From positions 186,001 to 250,000 of the forward strand of contig JAPEHQ010000020.1 in assembly GCA_027405735.1 (NCBI GenBank): a DNA stretch of 64,000 nt, in the 5' to 3' direction. The stretch is from Mucor racemosus (lineage: Eukaryota > Mucoromycota > Mucoromycetes > Mucorales > Mucoraceae). The first letter of the stretch is position 1. Each line of letters opens with the position of its first letter. The position numbers and the translations under genes were made by a program. The notes below the pieces were generated by a model. That model ran no database searches, was not told the DNA's origin, and saw only the letters and a list, made by a program, of their open reading frames with translations. Shown here in pieces: positions 10,191-20,863 of this stretch.

Positions 10191-12110
10191 TAATAGGTGC
10201 ATTTTGGCAATGATTTAATCGGTACACAGCAGGTTGCTGGCGTTTCCCTTTGAAATCATCGTGGCAAAGGTGTGTACCTACTCTTATTATTATTATTATG
10301 TAAAATTGGAAGTTATTACGATTGAAATTCAATGTGAAAGAATTTCTGTTATCGATTTTTTACGGTTATAAAAAAGTAGGTTTCAGATGGTTTTACATAA
10401 TTTTCGAATGTTTTCGTCCAATATTGAAACAAATTACATACTCACGTAGAATATTCAGAGAAGATATGCCTTCACTCCATAGGCCATTGATATCTCTCGA
10501 AAAATAGAAATATTAACACCAGAATATAAGTGCATTGGTCAAACATTAATCAAAATTGACAATAGTTGACCTAAAATTGATTATACAAAATTGAACCCTT
10601 AAATTAAGATACTAGTTTTTTGTATTCCCAAGATAGATCCAACTCTACGCTACTCTGCATTTTTTGTTTCAGCAAAAAATATTAATTTTTCGTCGAGATA
10701 ATTAAAATAATAGTCCATTTCACAGCTTAAAACCTATCATAACGGGTTTCCAAAATTGATTTGAAAAAGTGACGGAAAAATGATTCGAAAAACAAAATTG
10801 TTTAAATGCTCATGAACTGCAAAGTAAGTCAACCTAGCTTATTAAATAATTTTTGTACAGTTTTAAATTCTGCATCTATCAAAATAAAATTTAAAAAAAT
10901 GTTTCACCTAAAATTTTGCGCAAAATGCAATTGAAATTTTGAAGGTTTTTTGAAGATACAGAACATTTTTTATACACATATTTTAGATTTAAGCAATGGA
11001 GATAATGTATAGCAAAATTATCTATTGATCGAGCTATTATTTAACCTTTTAGCTGCATTTTTCATAGAGAAAACGAGATTTTTGTCCAAATTTTTTTGAA
11101 ATTCAGAATTTGGGATGAGGGTATACAAGGGAAAATTGAGGTTAGAGGTGAGAGTCTCTCTTTGTACACATTTTTGAGGATATCTCTACGAAAAATCAAT
11201 ATTTTGAAAAAAACTAAATTGGACCCAAGAGAGCTCAACAAGCTTGATGACATGAATGTAAAAAAGGCGTAGCTCAATTTAACGAATATTTTTAAATCTA
11301 TTATGAAAATGTCAAAAAATTAGAAAAAAAATAAAAGTGCCCAGAATTTTTTCATACTGAAATATGTTATAGAGTGCTCCAAAACAAGTAAGTTTGATTA
11401 TTAAAAAGTGTTAATATTGCTTAGTAGTTGGTAGAGATATGAAGTCTCAAAGTTTTAACTTTTAGCAGTGAAATACGCGTAAAGATCTGAAACATTAGCA
11501 CCGAAAAATTAATATCAACTGCAAAAGCTAGGATATTTCCGGATACTCATTTTTGGATTGAAGTTGAACATCTCAGGTACATTGACATATAATGTTTTCT
11601 TGGAGTTATTTAGTGAAAAAAAAAGTAGAGCAAGGATGAAAAGTGAGACCCAGTTTTTTAAAGGAAAAAGCAGTGAATTTTACATGCTTTTGAGTCTTTC
11701 GTGAGATATAAAATAAAATTAAAAACATATTGTGTAATGTGACCAATTCATATTTATTTAGTAGTGTCTAATATATACCCCCAAAAGTGCGTAATATGAG
11801 GATAGTTATATACATATTAGAAAAACTAGACCGCTCCGATTTTGAAGATTATCACAACATTCATTCAATAAAATCCACAATTTGCCTCTGATTTTCTAAA
11901 AAAAAAAATCGCAAAACTTTGAACGGCATAAAAGACAGCCAATAATATGTGATTAGCACCATCGTAATTACAGCATCGCTTTATCTTAAAATCCATGGAT
12001 AATTAAAATAAGTGAAAACTCATAGGCAAAAAGCTGATGATCTGATTTTTATGAAATAATAAAAAATAAAAAAAAAAAACTGGAGTGTAACATTTTTGGA
12101 TCCCAAATAC
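10191..12110 (-). repeat. R1 repeat, copy B (right arm of palindrome)
   Basis: Reverse complement of copy A, almost identical over about 10262-11620. It diverges outward but stays recognisable to the gctccgattttgaagatt motif at about 11835 and to a tail ending tggagtgtaac at about 12085-12095. That tail recurs at 50821-50882 and 51773-51783. A zinc-finger fragment begins right after it. Confidence 0.8.
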
Positions 12111-12134
12111 TTTTCAGGCTTAAATATCCGGTAG

Positions 12135-12560
12135 ATGAAACTGAGTATTTACCGTTCAAATCTAAAAGCAATACATGAAATGAAGCTAAATCCACAGCAA
12201 CCCAACATAAATTCAAATATTTCCCCTGAATTTAATAACTCTGATAACTATTGTGCACCTTGCAATTGTACCTACAAGCATAGGAAAGCATTTAGAAGTC
12301 ATTGCAACAGAATTCATAACATGAAGAGTCTCAGAAAAGCCAGAAAAGTAGAATTTCCTGATTTAAATGACCCCAAGAATTACTGCAAAGTATGCAATGT
12401 TACTTATAAAAACAAAGTATCTTACAGGCGACATTGTAAAATTGTGCATTTGATGAAATTTACAAAAGTTTTTGCAAATCCTGATGTTGTGCCAAACTTT
12501 TCACAATTTTTGGCGGTGTTTCAATCGAAAATTCACCACCACCTAGATTCAGGAACGTAA
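12135..12560 (+). pseudogene. C2H2 zinc-finger gene fragment (third copy)
   Basis: An open frame of 141 codons carries the tail of one finger (LSIYRSNLKAIHEM), then two complete fingers (YCAPC... and YCKVC...), with DPKNYC and PDLNDP linkers like those of the intact genes. It then runs into unrelated sequence (from about 12500) and stops. It lacks the N-terminal exon and most fingers, so it is a double-truncated family member, cut on the left by the end of R1. Confidence 0.75.
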
Positions 12561-12763
12561 AATCCAGTAAATTTGACACTGTTGTTGCTCTATGAAATAC
12601 AAAACTCGCTTCCATCTTGTTAAATTCAAGTGGATAACAATAGTTACGAAATCAAAATTACTAAAATTGCATTTGAAAAATAAAAAAGGGCAAAACAAAG
12701 ATGATATTTATAATAATAATGTTACAGAAATAAAGTTACAATAAAACAAAAAAATACAATAAT

Positions 12764-13465
12764 TTACTGATACGAAGGATCATTTTCTTGGAAATGATGA
12801 TTTGGAAGGCCATCATGTCTTGTTGGACGTTGTTGCTGTTGCTGTTGAGCAAATTGTGGTTTGTTGTTTCCAGCATTTGATTTTGTATCGCGAAATATTT
12901 TACTATGTATACGTTTACCATAAGGTGTTGTACGAATAGTAGGTAATAAAGGACGAATGCATTCAACCAACTAAAGGGTTTATATTAAGACGGGTGTTTA
13001 CATGATTTATGGAAAAGAAAAACTTACTTCGGCGCGTTGATCTTCATCTGCAAAATCCAATGAAGTTTGAACTACATAATTTGCGAAAGAATCATGTAGT
13101 AATTTTTCCATGACACTTTGATTGACAAGCTCAGCAATCAATAAGCGTCTTGTGGGGGGTTGAGCAGTACGAATACACTATTATGTTAAAATTTAGTAAG
13201 AAAAAAGTCTATATAACCCAAGGTGTAAAAACTTACATTTTCAATGACATTAGAACTAAACTTTTGTACAGATAAAATACAAACATGATTTACAAATTGT
13301 CTAATGACACTTTCCGAGTAACGAGTAACACCCAATTCAAGAACATATTGTACTACATAATTACCAAAAGGATTTTGTACCAAGGGAAGTGCATGTCTAG
13401 CAATCTCCTCAACCAATTGGTCCTATTTGCAATGTATAAGTTGCTTTAATCCTTGTAGATTTGCC

Positions 13466-13502
<37 letters not shown>

Positions 13503-14132
13503 TACCTTTTGAGCAATAGTAGCATGATCAAAACATCTTTGCAATACACAACAACCATGTTTATGAGAAGCTACTTCAATGCAATGATCACAAACAGCAT
13601 CATAAATAAACTGGTTATTTTCAGATGATAAACGATGAAGACATTTTTGAATAACATGATTTCCGTTCAAATCTTTGATCAATGTAACAACATTTGGAGT
13701 GAGTGCGGCAATGACAATTTTGATTTGTTCAGGAGTTGACAAATATTCAATTAGCTTTTGAACGGCTCTGGTGCCATGCATATTTAAGGCAATCTTGACC
13801 AATTCAGGAGCTACTGTTTCAACAATGACAGTACGTTGTTTATGATTACACTTTTCAAGCATTTTTTGGCAGAGATAATTACCAAAGGGATCTAGTACAA
13901 AAAAAAAACATATTAATTAAACAAACTCTAAAACACTGGATTACATGAATCTTTACCTGTCATAAGCTCGGTAAAATGAGGATGGATTTCATTGAATATA
14001 ATCTCCAAATTCTTTTCGCCATTATCTTTTTCTTCAATTTTCTTTTGCAAGAAACGGCAACCATTTTGATCTTTACAAAGTTCATACAATTTGCCAACAA
14101 AATCCTCAATCTTTGCATCTAAAAATCGATCC

Positions 14133-14166
<34 letters not shown>

Positions 14167-14195
14167 GCTGTTGTTGCTGTTGCTGTTGCTGTCGC

Positions 14196-14235
<40 letters not shown>

Positions 14236-15399
14236 GCTGTTGTTGTTGTTGATCTGATTTTCTAGCATTATTTTCAAAAGATTTCTTTTTAGGATAAAAA
14301 TTATTCTTTTGAAGCGAAGGCAAAAGAGTTGGGTTCATTGTGTAATGTTGATATAATGAACCTGTATGTTGTGTAGATTGAGGAGGTGGAGATGTATGAC
14401 TTGCAGATTGCATTGGCATGAAAGCATTATGTACAAAAGGACACATGTCATGACGAGGACAAAAACCAAATTGTTGAAATTGAGGACACAAGACTTCACG
14501 ATTAAAGTTCATGCTTGCAAGGTCATTTTGTGAATGAGATGTTAGTAAACGAGATTGTTCTTCCGAAAGTTGCTGTTTATTGATGGTGGTGGCGGCAGTG
14601 GGGGTGTGCCAACCATAAGAATAGCGTCTAGCATGGTCCATTTGATCGTTATGAATAGGACTCATCATCATCATGGGTGGGATCCAGGGCGCAGGATGAG
14701 GTGAAATTCCATGTGATGGCACATTTGAAATAGGTGCTACTACTGGTCTGGCAGTTGTTGGCGTATTATCCAAATTAGTCATAGTGAACTAATCAATAAA
14801 AAAGGTCAGATTGATATCAAAATCCAAGCAAGTAAGAACTTACCAATCCGGAATAATCTTCATCATTAGAAATGGGAGCTGCGGAAGAAGAAGAAGATAC
14901 ATTGGGTGCCATAGAAGCATACTGACGATTTGGAGATTCTTGTGCTTTGGCTAAAAGAGGATTGAACAAAGGAACTAATATGTATATAATTAAAATCAAA
15001 CTTATAAATAGAGTATGTGATGTCTTACTTTCTGATTCATCCAACGATCTTTGTTGCTTTTGTGAAAATGTGCCAATTGGCTCTTGAGGAGTCATTGCAA
15101 AAGGTAATTTTCTACTAAAACTAACGCTATGTCAACGCAATGGTAAAATAGCCTAAAACATATAAATCTTACCCAGATTCTCGATCATTTAATGATAATT
15201 TTGTGCCCAGCAAAAGATCCAAAGTGTGATCATCATTTGAATTTCTTCTTGAACCGGGAACAGAACGAGAAGCTTGAATCATTTTTGCATAAGATAAAGA
15301 AGGAGAAGGTTGAATTTGATTGAAATTGAACAAATCAACAGGATCATCAAATATTGAATGCTTTAAAGCTTCTTTTAATTTTTTGTCATTGTTATCCAT
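12764..15399 (-). CDS. Pumilio-family (PUF) RNA-binding protein with CCCH zinc finger
   Basis: Eight exons (15399-15173, 15114-15029, 14974-14844, 14788-13957, 13891-13506, 13422-13237, 13177-13028, 12970-12764) keep frame and give about 734 residues. A C-x8-C-x5-C-x3-H finger (CPQFQQFGFCPRHDMCPFVH) lies near residues 249-268, followed by a long polyglutamine tract. Eight PUF repeats fill the C-terminal half: NGCRFLQ, FGNYLCQ, HGTRAVQ, NGNHVIQ, HGCCVLQ, FGNYVVQ, FSSNVIE, FANYVVQ. Under the known PUF code, with repeat 8 reading the 5' base, these residues predict a site close to UGUAUAUA. PUF proteins bind 3' UTRs in the cytoplasm and repress or destabilise mRNA. The added CCCH finger is unlike the best-known yeast PUF proteins. 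The exon 2 acceptor is ambiguous by 3 nt. Confidence 0.92.
13468..13500. repeat. (TA)n microsatellite in a PUF intron
   Basis: About 16 TA units lie in the 83-nt intron between PUF exons 5 and 6, starting directly after the gtaag donor on the minus strand. Confidence 0.9.
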
Positions 15400-16654
15400 T
15401 TTTTTTTAAAAAATCTATAAAAACCAAAATTTAGACATTTGACATGTCAGATATATATTTATTTGTTTTTATTTTGTTACCTTGATGGTTTTTTTAAACT
15501 AGATGTAAAAAAAAAAAATACTAAAATGATAAAAAAAAAGTCTAACGCGTATTATATGAAAATAAAAAAATAAAAATACAAGTTATATATATAAAAATAC
15601 AAATAAAAATACAAGCAATCAAGTAGATTAGACGAAAAAAAAAAAAAAAGCAAAAACAAAAGAGAAAAATTCTTTTTCTTCAATGCGCATGTATCCTATA
15701 TATACATATTTTTTTTTTACAATTGTAAAACTCTAGTCACGAATGACATCTGATAAATGGTATGTAATTACCATTTGCTGTTGGAATGTATTAGTATTAG
15801 TATGGTTTTATTAGGCCGCATGTTTATTGATTTCCTCAACAAATCCAATAGTTAAATTGCTTCTATTATATAACTTTATCAATTTCTCTATTTATCATGT
15901 TTGAAATATTTAATCATCTGCTTTATTTCCTTATACTCGAGTTCGTCTCGGTTGTCAAATAATCTCATTGTTCAGTTTTTGTACGATTTGAACTGTTCTG
16001 CCAACAGAAACTACAGATTCTTCCTAGTCAAATTTGTGCACAGATGGAACTCCGCTAGTTTATTTTGCTTTTCAAATGATTAATTCTTGCATATTATGAA
16101 GGAAAAGCAGATAAAAAAAATAAAATATTAATTTTATACATGTCTATAATGCTCTAGCTTTTTTTTTTCACAAAAAAAAGTTGAAATTCAATTGAATTTG
16201 CTCTTCAACAAAAGGGTATTGAAAATTCGAAATCTCAATGTTTGTCGGAGTTTTAAATAAATCCACATCTTTCAGCAATGAAAACTTGGTTGCAACACAC
16301 AAATGACATGTTATGTAACTAATGTACATCTGTTGAAGGTATTGACCATCTATAATACGTTGCATAACTGTTAATTACATGCGAGAAGCGTTGAGGATTC
16401 ACATAGCGGGTTGGCGTTTGTGTGAAATTTAAATTTGATATTGCGGATTAGACCTGATTTGATTTGGATTTCGTATGAAAATCACTATTACATTCGATTT
16501 TTTTCAATTGAAAATGATTTACGTGGATATCCGCCAACTTCTTTAATATCTGCTCTAATTTTTATTTTTTATTTTTTCAACGAATTTTGCATTGATTAGT
16601 GTCAAACCTTTGTATATAAAGTACATTTTGATAATTTATTTGACATATCTATAA
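15400..16654. other. Intergenic, no supported gene
   Basis: The 300 bp next to 15400 are the AT-rich upstream region of the PUF gene. A 65-codon minus-strand frame (16168-16365) and a short DELEYKEIKQMIKYFKHDK segment (about 15889-15945, minus) have a coding flavour, but neither has a start, partner exons or a recognised family. They may be remnants of a dead gene. Confidence 0.4.
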
Positions 16655-17431
16655 TTAGTTTTGTTTCTTTTTGCGTAATTGTACCCATTGCTCATAATCC
16701 CAACGAGCTATATTATCAATATTACTCATATCTCGTAAATAAAGTTTGCGAGCAATACAAGTATCCAAAATCCAATCAATGCAATTAGTTTTGTGTAGTA
16801 AATTTACAAGGATATACCAAGTTGTTCCGAAAGCAACGCCAACTGAAGACCCAACAATAACCTGATTTACAGTGTGATAGCCGAGATAGATTCTATTTGC
16901 AAATAAAGCTTAAGCGACATAAATCCTCCAAAATCAGGATAATTTAAATTTACCGAGAAACTGATACTAATATGGCAAGAGCAAACATGGCCATACTAGT
17001 TAAAATTTTCCATATACTGTGATCCAAATGAATATATCGATACATGTAGAGTGAACCATAAATAGCGAAATACCAAATAAATTGAGAATGGCTCGATGGC
17101 ATACCATAGCCATCACCCAAATGAGCTAATTAAAATAAAAACTTAATTTCTAGGTATAAATATTTTGGCTTCCATGGTTACCATATGGTCTATCTTGTTC
17201 GATATGCTCTTTTAATACATAGTTGAATGCTTCATTCAAAAGTTGACCTAATAATATCAAAATACCAGCAATTTCTCGTCGCGAAACAATGACAGAAGCA
17301 TAAAATACGAGAATGGCAATTGGGGCTAAAGTAATATAAGCAAAAGCATATGATATTTTATCCAAGGGGTTAAAATATACATGCGTTAATGATATTGAAG
17401 CAAGAGCATGTCCTTCATGACCTGTAGTCAT
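16655..17431 (-). CDS. CAX4: Dolichyldiphosphatase (Cax4/DOLPP1 type)
   Basis: Exons 17431-17182, 17125-16954 and 16892-16655 give about 219 residues, typical for the family. The PAP2 acid-phosphatase signature is complete: KEHIEQDRP (K-x6-RP), GMPSSHSQF, and SRIYLGYHTVNQ, which holds the catalytic His. The hydrophobic segments between the motifs suggest four or five membrane spans. The enzyme removes one phosphate from dolichyl diphosphate in the ER lumen so that the carrier lipid can be reused in N-glycosylation. The start is the first ATG, in MTTGHEGHALASISLTHVYF. It is divergent from the EI24-like gene with a shared 244-bp upstream region. Confidence 0.93.
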
Positions 17432-17675
17432 GGTGAGAAAAATGAAAAATGAAAGAAATGCTCCAGCAGAGGTGTTTTAAATCAAATTTGTTGAATTTGA
17501 TGAAACATGGCCGATCTCTCCCTTCTTTTTTTTTTTTACCACTGAATGAAGCATTTTACCTCATGATAGATTGTTAAAAAAAATTAAACTCCAATCGCAT
17601 TGTTATATTTCTTTTTTCTTTCTTCTTGTTCTACTACCCCACCCTTTTTTCTTTTTTTTTTATCTACTAAACAAT

Positions 17676-18620
17676 ATGGCACCACCTTATACGTATCCAG
17701 TTGCTGGTATAGTTTATTTTGCCACACATCCTCAAGTAATAACAAATGAAACAAAAAAAAAAAAAAAAAAAACTAAGCTACGCCTGAATGGACTGACAAC
17801 CTTTTTATTTTATAGTTGTGGATAAAAGCATTGTGTCCTTTTTTATTAACACTTATATTTGGTATCGTTTCTTTGGTGCTTTCATTTGTTTATTTACTAC
17901 CATTACAAGCTCATGCGCTTATAATTGCTAAATGTCCAGTATGGTTAGCATGGACAGTTTCAGTTATCTTTGTATTGCTAGAATCTGCTATATTTGATTT
18001 AATATTTTTTGCCATTCTGCTGGCATTTATGCAGGATGCTTTGTTTGATGCAACACTTAAAGCAAGAGGGCTTGAACGTATGTTTACAAATCGGGTACCT
18101 GTTTCAGGTATGAGACTTTGTTGTCGTGGTTTATCTTCTGGTTTAGCGTTACTTTGGATTCTTGTATTGGCTCAAGTATTTGTATTGATTATTACAGCCC
18201 CTTTACATTTAATTCCTGTTGTTGGAACATTTATTGCATGTTATATCAATGGCTGGGTAGCATGGTAAGTTTTATAGTTATTTTATCTAATAATATGTAC
18301 TGATATCTCTCATAGTTGGGGTCATCATCTTCATTATGATATCGAATTTAGAGGATTCTCTGTAAGTGATTCAAGAAGCTTTGCCTGGCGTCACAGATCA
18401 AGCTATTGTAGCTTTGGTACTGTTGCTGTTGCACTTGAATTGATCCCAATTTTCAATTTACTTTTCATGTGGACAAATGTTGTTGGTGCTGCTTTATGGG
18501 TTGGTGATAAATACGAGAAAAACGAAAGAGAAATTGCAAAAAGAAATAGAGGAAGTGCTTCATCAGAAGCACTTGTATTTCAGCATCCTGGACAAAAAGA
18601 TGGGTATGGTGCAGTTAATG

Positions 18621-18625
<5 letters not shown>
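17676..18625 (+). CDS. EI24-domain membrane protein (Lds/Rrt8-like)
   Basis: Exons 17676-17735, 17816-18264 and 18316-18625 encode about 272 residues. Several long hydrophobic segments (for example FLLTLIFGIVSLVLSFVYLL and LALLWILVLAQVFVLIITAP) alternate with a conserved-looking GWVAWCWGHHLHYDIEFRGF region. The pattern and the C-terminal NLLFMWTNVVGAALWVGDKY fit fungal EI24/PF07264 proteins such as yeast Lds1, Lds2 and Rrt8, found on lipid droplets and at the spore wall. The family assignment comes from memory of these features. The 20-codon first exon is supported by clean phase-0 splice sites. A long A-tract follows the stop. Confidence 0.75.
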
Positions 18626-18653
<28 letters not shown>

Positions 18654-19069
18654 CAGCAAATTGCTTTTAATAAAGATTATTTATACCAATTTTGAATTAT
18701 AGTTTATTACAGTTATACTAGCAAAACTCGATTCCTTGGTAAATCCATCACAAATGTATAAAAAAAATATTCCCCCGGCTCTCCCTTTTAAAAAGAAATC
18801 AAAGGGGTCAGTATTCATATATATCAATTAAACCAATCAATAAAGCGATAAAACCCTTCATGGCGTTTGAACTTGAGATTATAGGGATTCTATATTTATA
18901 CAAAAAGTATCGATCCCTTTCCGCTTTTAGGAGTTGTGAATCAAAAACTCGCTTTTTTGTGTACCTGGAAGTCTAAAATATATATGTATTTATAACTAAA
19001 AATATCTTTTTTTTATATAATCTCGTCGGTTTTTTCTTCTTCTTCTTCTTTCATTAATATATTACAAAA

Positions 19070-20311
19070 ATGGCCAATTTTTTATCAACCACTTCAGTGC
19101 ATGGTAAAAATCTATATATTTCACAAACGAGCCAAGCAAGTTCATCAGTTTCATTACAAGATTTAAATCAACGTATAGCGACACCACCACAACACGCAGA
19201 TTCATGGGAATCTCTTCAAAATGATGATTTACCTGAACCTGTCTTACCTTGGATGAAGTCAGAGTCACGTCAATCTTTAGGTTCTCGTTCATCAGTAGAT
19301 ACAACAAGTCTTCATGTCATGAAAAGACAAATGCCAGATCCAGCTATAAAGAAAAAGCAGAGATGGTCTAAACATAAATGGTGGTTATTATTTTCTAATA
19401 CAGTGGTAAAAATCAAATGAAAAAAAAAAAAAAAAAACCAATTGAGATCTACATTTAATCATCTAACATTGTTTCATCCATTAGTTGTTTTGTTATGGAC
19501 TAGGAATCATGTTATTAGGACTATTAACTTATTTCAAATGTAAGGGGAATTCGATAAACCCTGTGCTTCTTTTTTTTTTTTTGTTATACTTGTCTAAAAA
19601 AAAAAATTTTGTGTTTTTTTAGTTTATCTTCGTGCAGATGTTGTTTTAGTAGGAGAACGAATGATTCTTAATTGTAAGATGATATATAATTGGAACAATA
19701 ACTACCTACAAATGTCTAAAATCATTTTCTATACAGTAATTCTTTCTACAGGCGTGGTTTGCTTATTTACATCACTTTTGGGTTATGTCGGTATTATGCT
19801 GAATAATCGACCCGTATTATCTATATATAATTTATTCTTATGGCCATGCTTTGGACTCATCGCTGCTATCGGTTACACCGCTTATCGTAAAAACAAATGG
19901 AATATTGAAGGTAAACTTTCCTACCAATGGCATTATGATCTCGACTCGGATGCCAGAGCTCGTATTCAAGCCAATCTTCATTGTTGTGGATACAAAAGCT
20001 TCACCGATTATCATGAAAGATCAAACAAATGTTTCCCTCGTACCTTGTTACCTGGTTGTAAATTCAAATATCAATCATTCACCAAAGAAGCATTAACAAT
20101 TACTTGGATCGTTGCATTTAGTATGATCCCTGTGCATTTGTTTGTCATGTTTTCAGCTCTCATGTGCTCAAATCATATTAATCGTAAGTTTGGTAAAGGT
20201 TTGCCACCTAAAATTTATCGTTTGGATTATCAGGGTATTGTTGCTGGTACTCCAACTGGTAGTTCATTGAATCTTCATAAAGACGGATTACAGCAAAGAC
20301 ATGCAGCATAA
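19070..20311 (+). CDS. Tetraspanin with extended N-terminal tail
   Basis: Exons 19070-19405, 19485-19539 and 19623-20311 give about 359 residues. Four hydrophobic segments are visible: WWLLFSNTV joined to LFCYGLGIMLLGLLTYF, then IIFYTVILSTGVVCLF, YNLFLWPCFGLIAAIGYTAY and ITWIVAFSMIPVHLFVMFSA. Between the third and fourth lies an extracellular loop with the tetraspanin hallmark CCG (LHCCGYKSF) and further cysteines (KCFPRTLLPGCKF). Tetraspanins organise membrane microdomains; fungal members act in polarised growth and host penetration. The first ~105 residues are a polar, Ser/Gln-rich cytoplasmic tail, longer than in animal tetraspanins. The very short middle exon completes the first membrane span, which supports the model. 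Confidence 0.85.
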
Positions 20312-20343
20312 TAAAATTATTCATATTATATAGTACCCTTATT

Positions 20344-20691
20344 TTATTTTATTTTTGAGCATGCATGTATACAAGATAATATTCCATGTAGAACATTGAG
20401 AATAGTGCTTTTTAGATCTTTTTCTGGGCTGAAATGAGCATTTGTACAATAGTTGTCAGATGGTAGATCCATTTCTTGATCGTATCCAAGATAAGATTTA
20501 ATAACTTCTTTGGGATGTTGCTCATCCACATTTGGTGCGATGTTCCATGGCTCTTTTTTCCTCTCTACAAAGACAAATGTGCTATTTTGATCTCTATCCG
20601 CAATATAGTAATGCACATTTGATTTGCCTGGAAATACATATAAGATTATCAAAAGTATTTTTACATTTTCGTTTACAAAAGGGTATGTCAT
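20344..20691 (-). CDS. Hypothetical protein, doubtful model
   Basis: An open frame of 115 codons carries a coding-like body (HYYIADRDQNSTFVFVERKK, then EPWNIAPNVDEQHPKEVIKS, ending HACSKIK). A possible 37-nt intron (20664-20628) would change the N-terminus to NDIPFCKRKC, but 37 nt is short for this genome. No family is recognised. It lies just upstream of R1 copy C and could be a fragment of a larger dead gene. Confidence 0.4.
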   Translation of the reverse strand: MTYPFVNENVKILLIILYVFPGKSNVHYYIADRDQNSTFVFVERKKEPWNIAPNVDEQHPKEVIKSYLGYDQEMDLPSDNYCTNAHFSPEKDLKSTILNVLHGILSCIHACSKIK

Positions 20692-20863
20692 TAGCTACAA
20701 AATTGGGTTAAATATGATAGCAAGTATGTATTAATTTGGTAATGTTTAGAGCGTATTGGGCAGGTGAAGGTCAAAACGGCCTTTTAAGCAAATGAAATGT
20801 CTAGAAATTCACTATTTGTGTTTAAATCTATCCAACGATAATTGTTATTGTGATGAACAAGGT

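Noticed and set aside
20344..20715. Two-exon model with a 37-nt intron
   Set aside because: The intron is shorter than any other in this window, and the read-through frame is equally open; left as a doubtful single frame.
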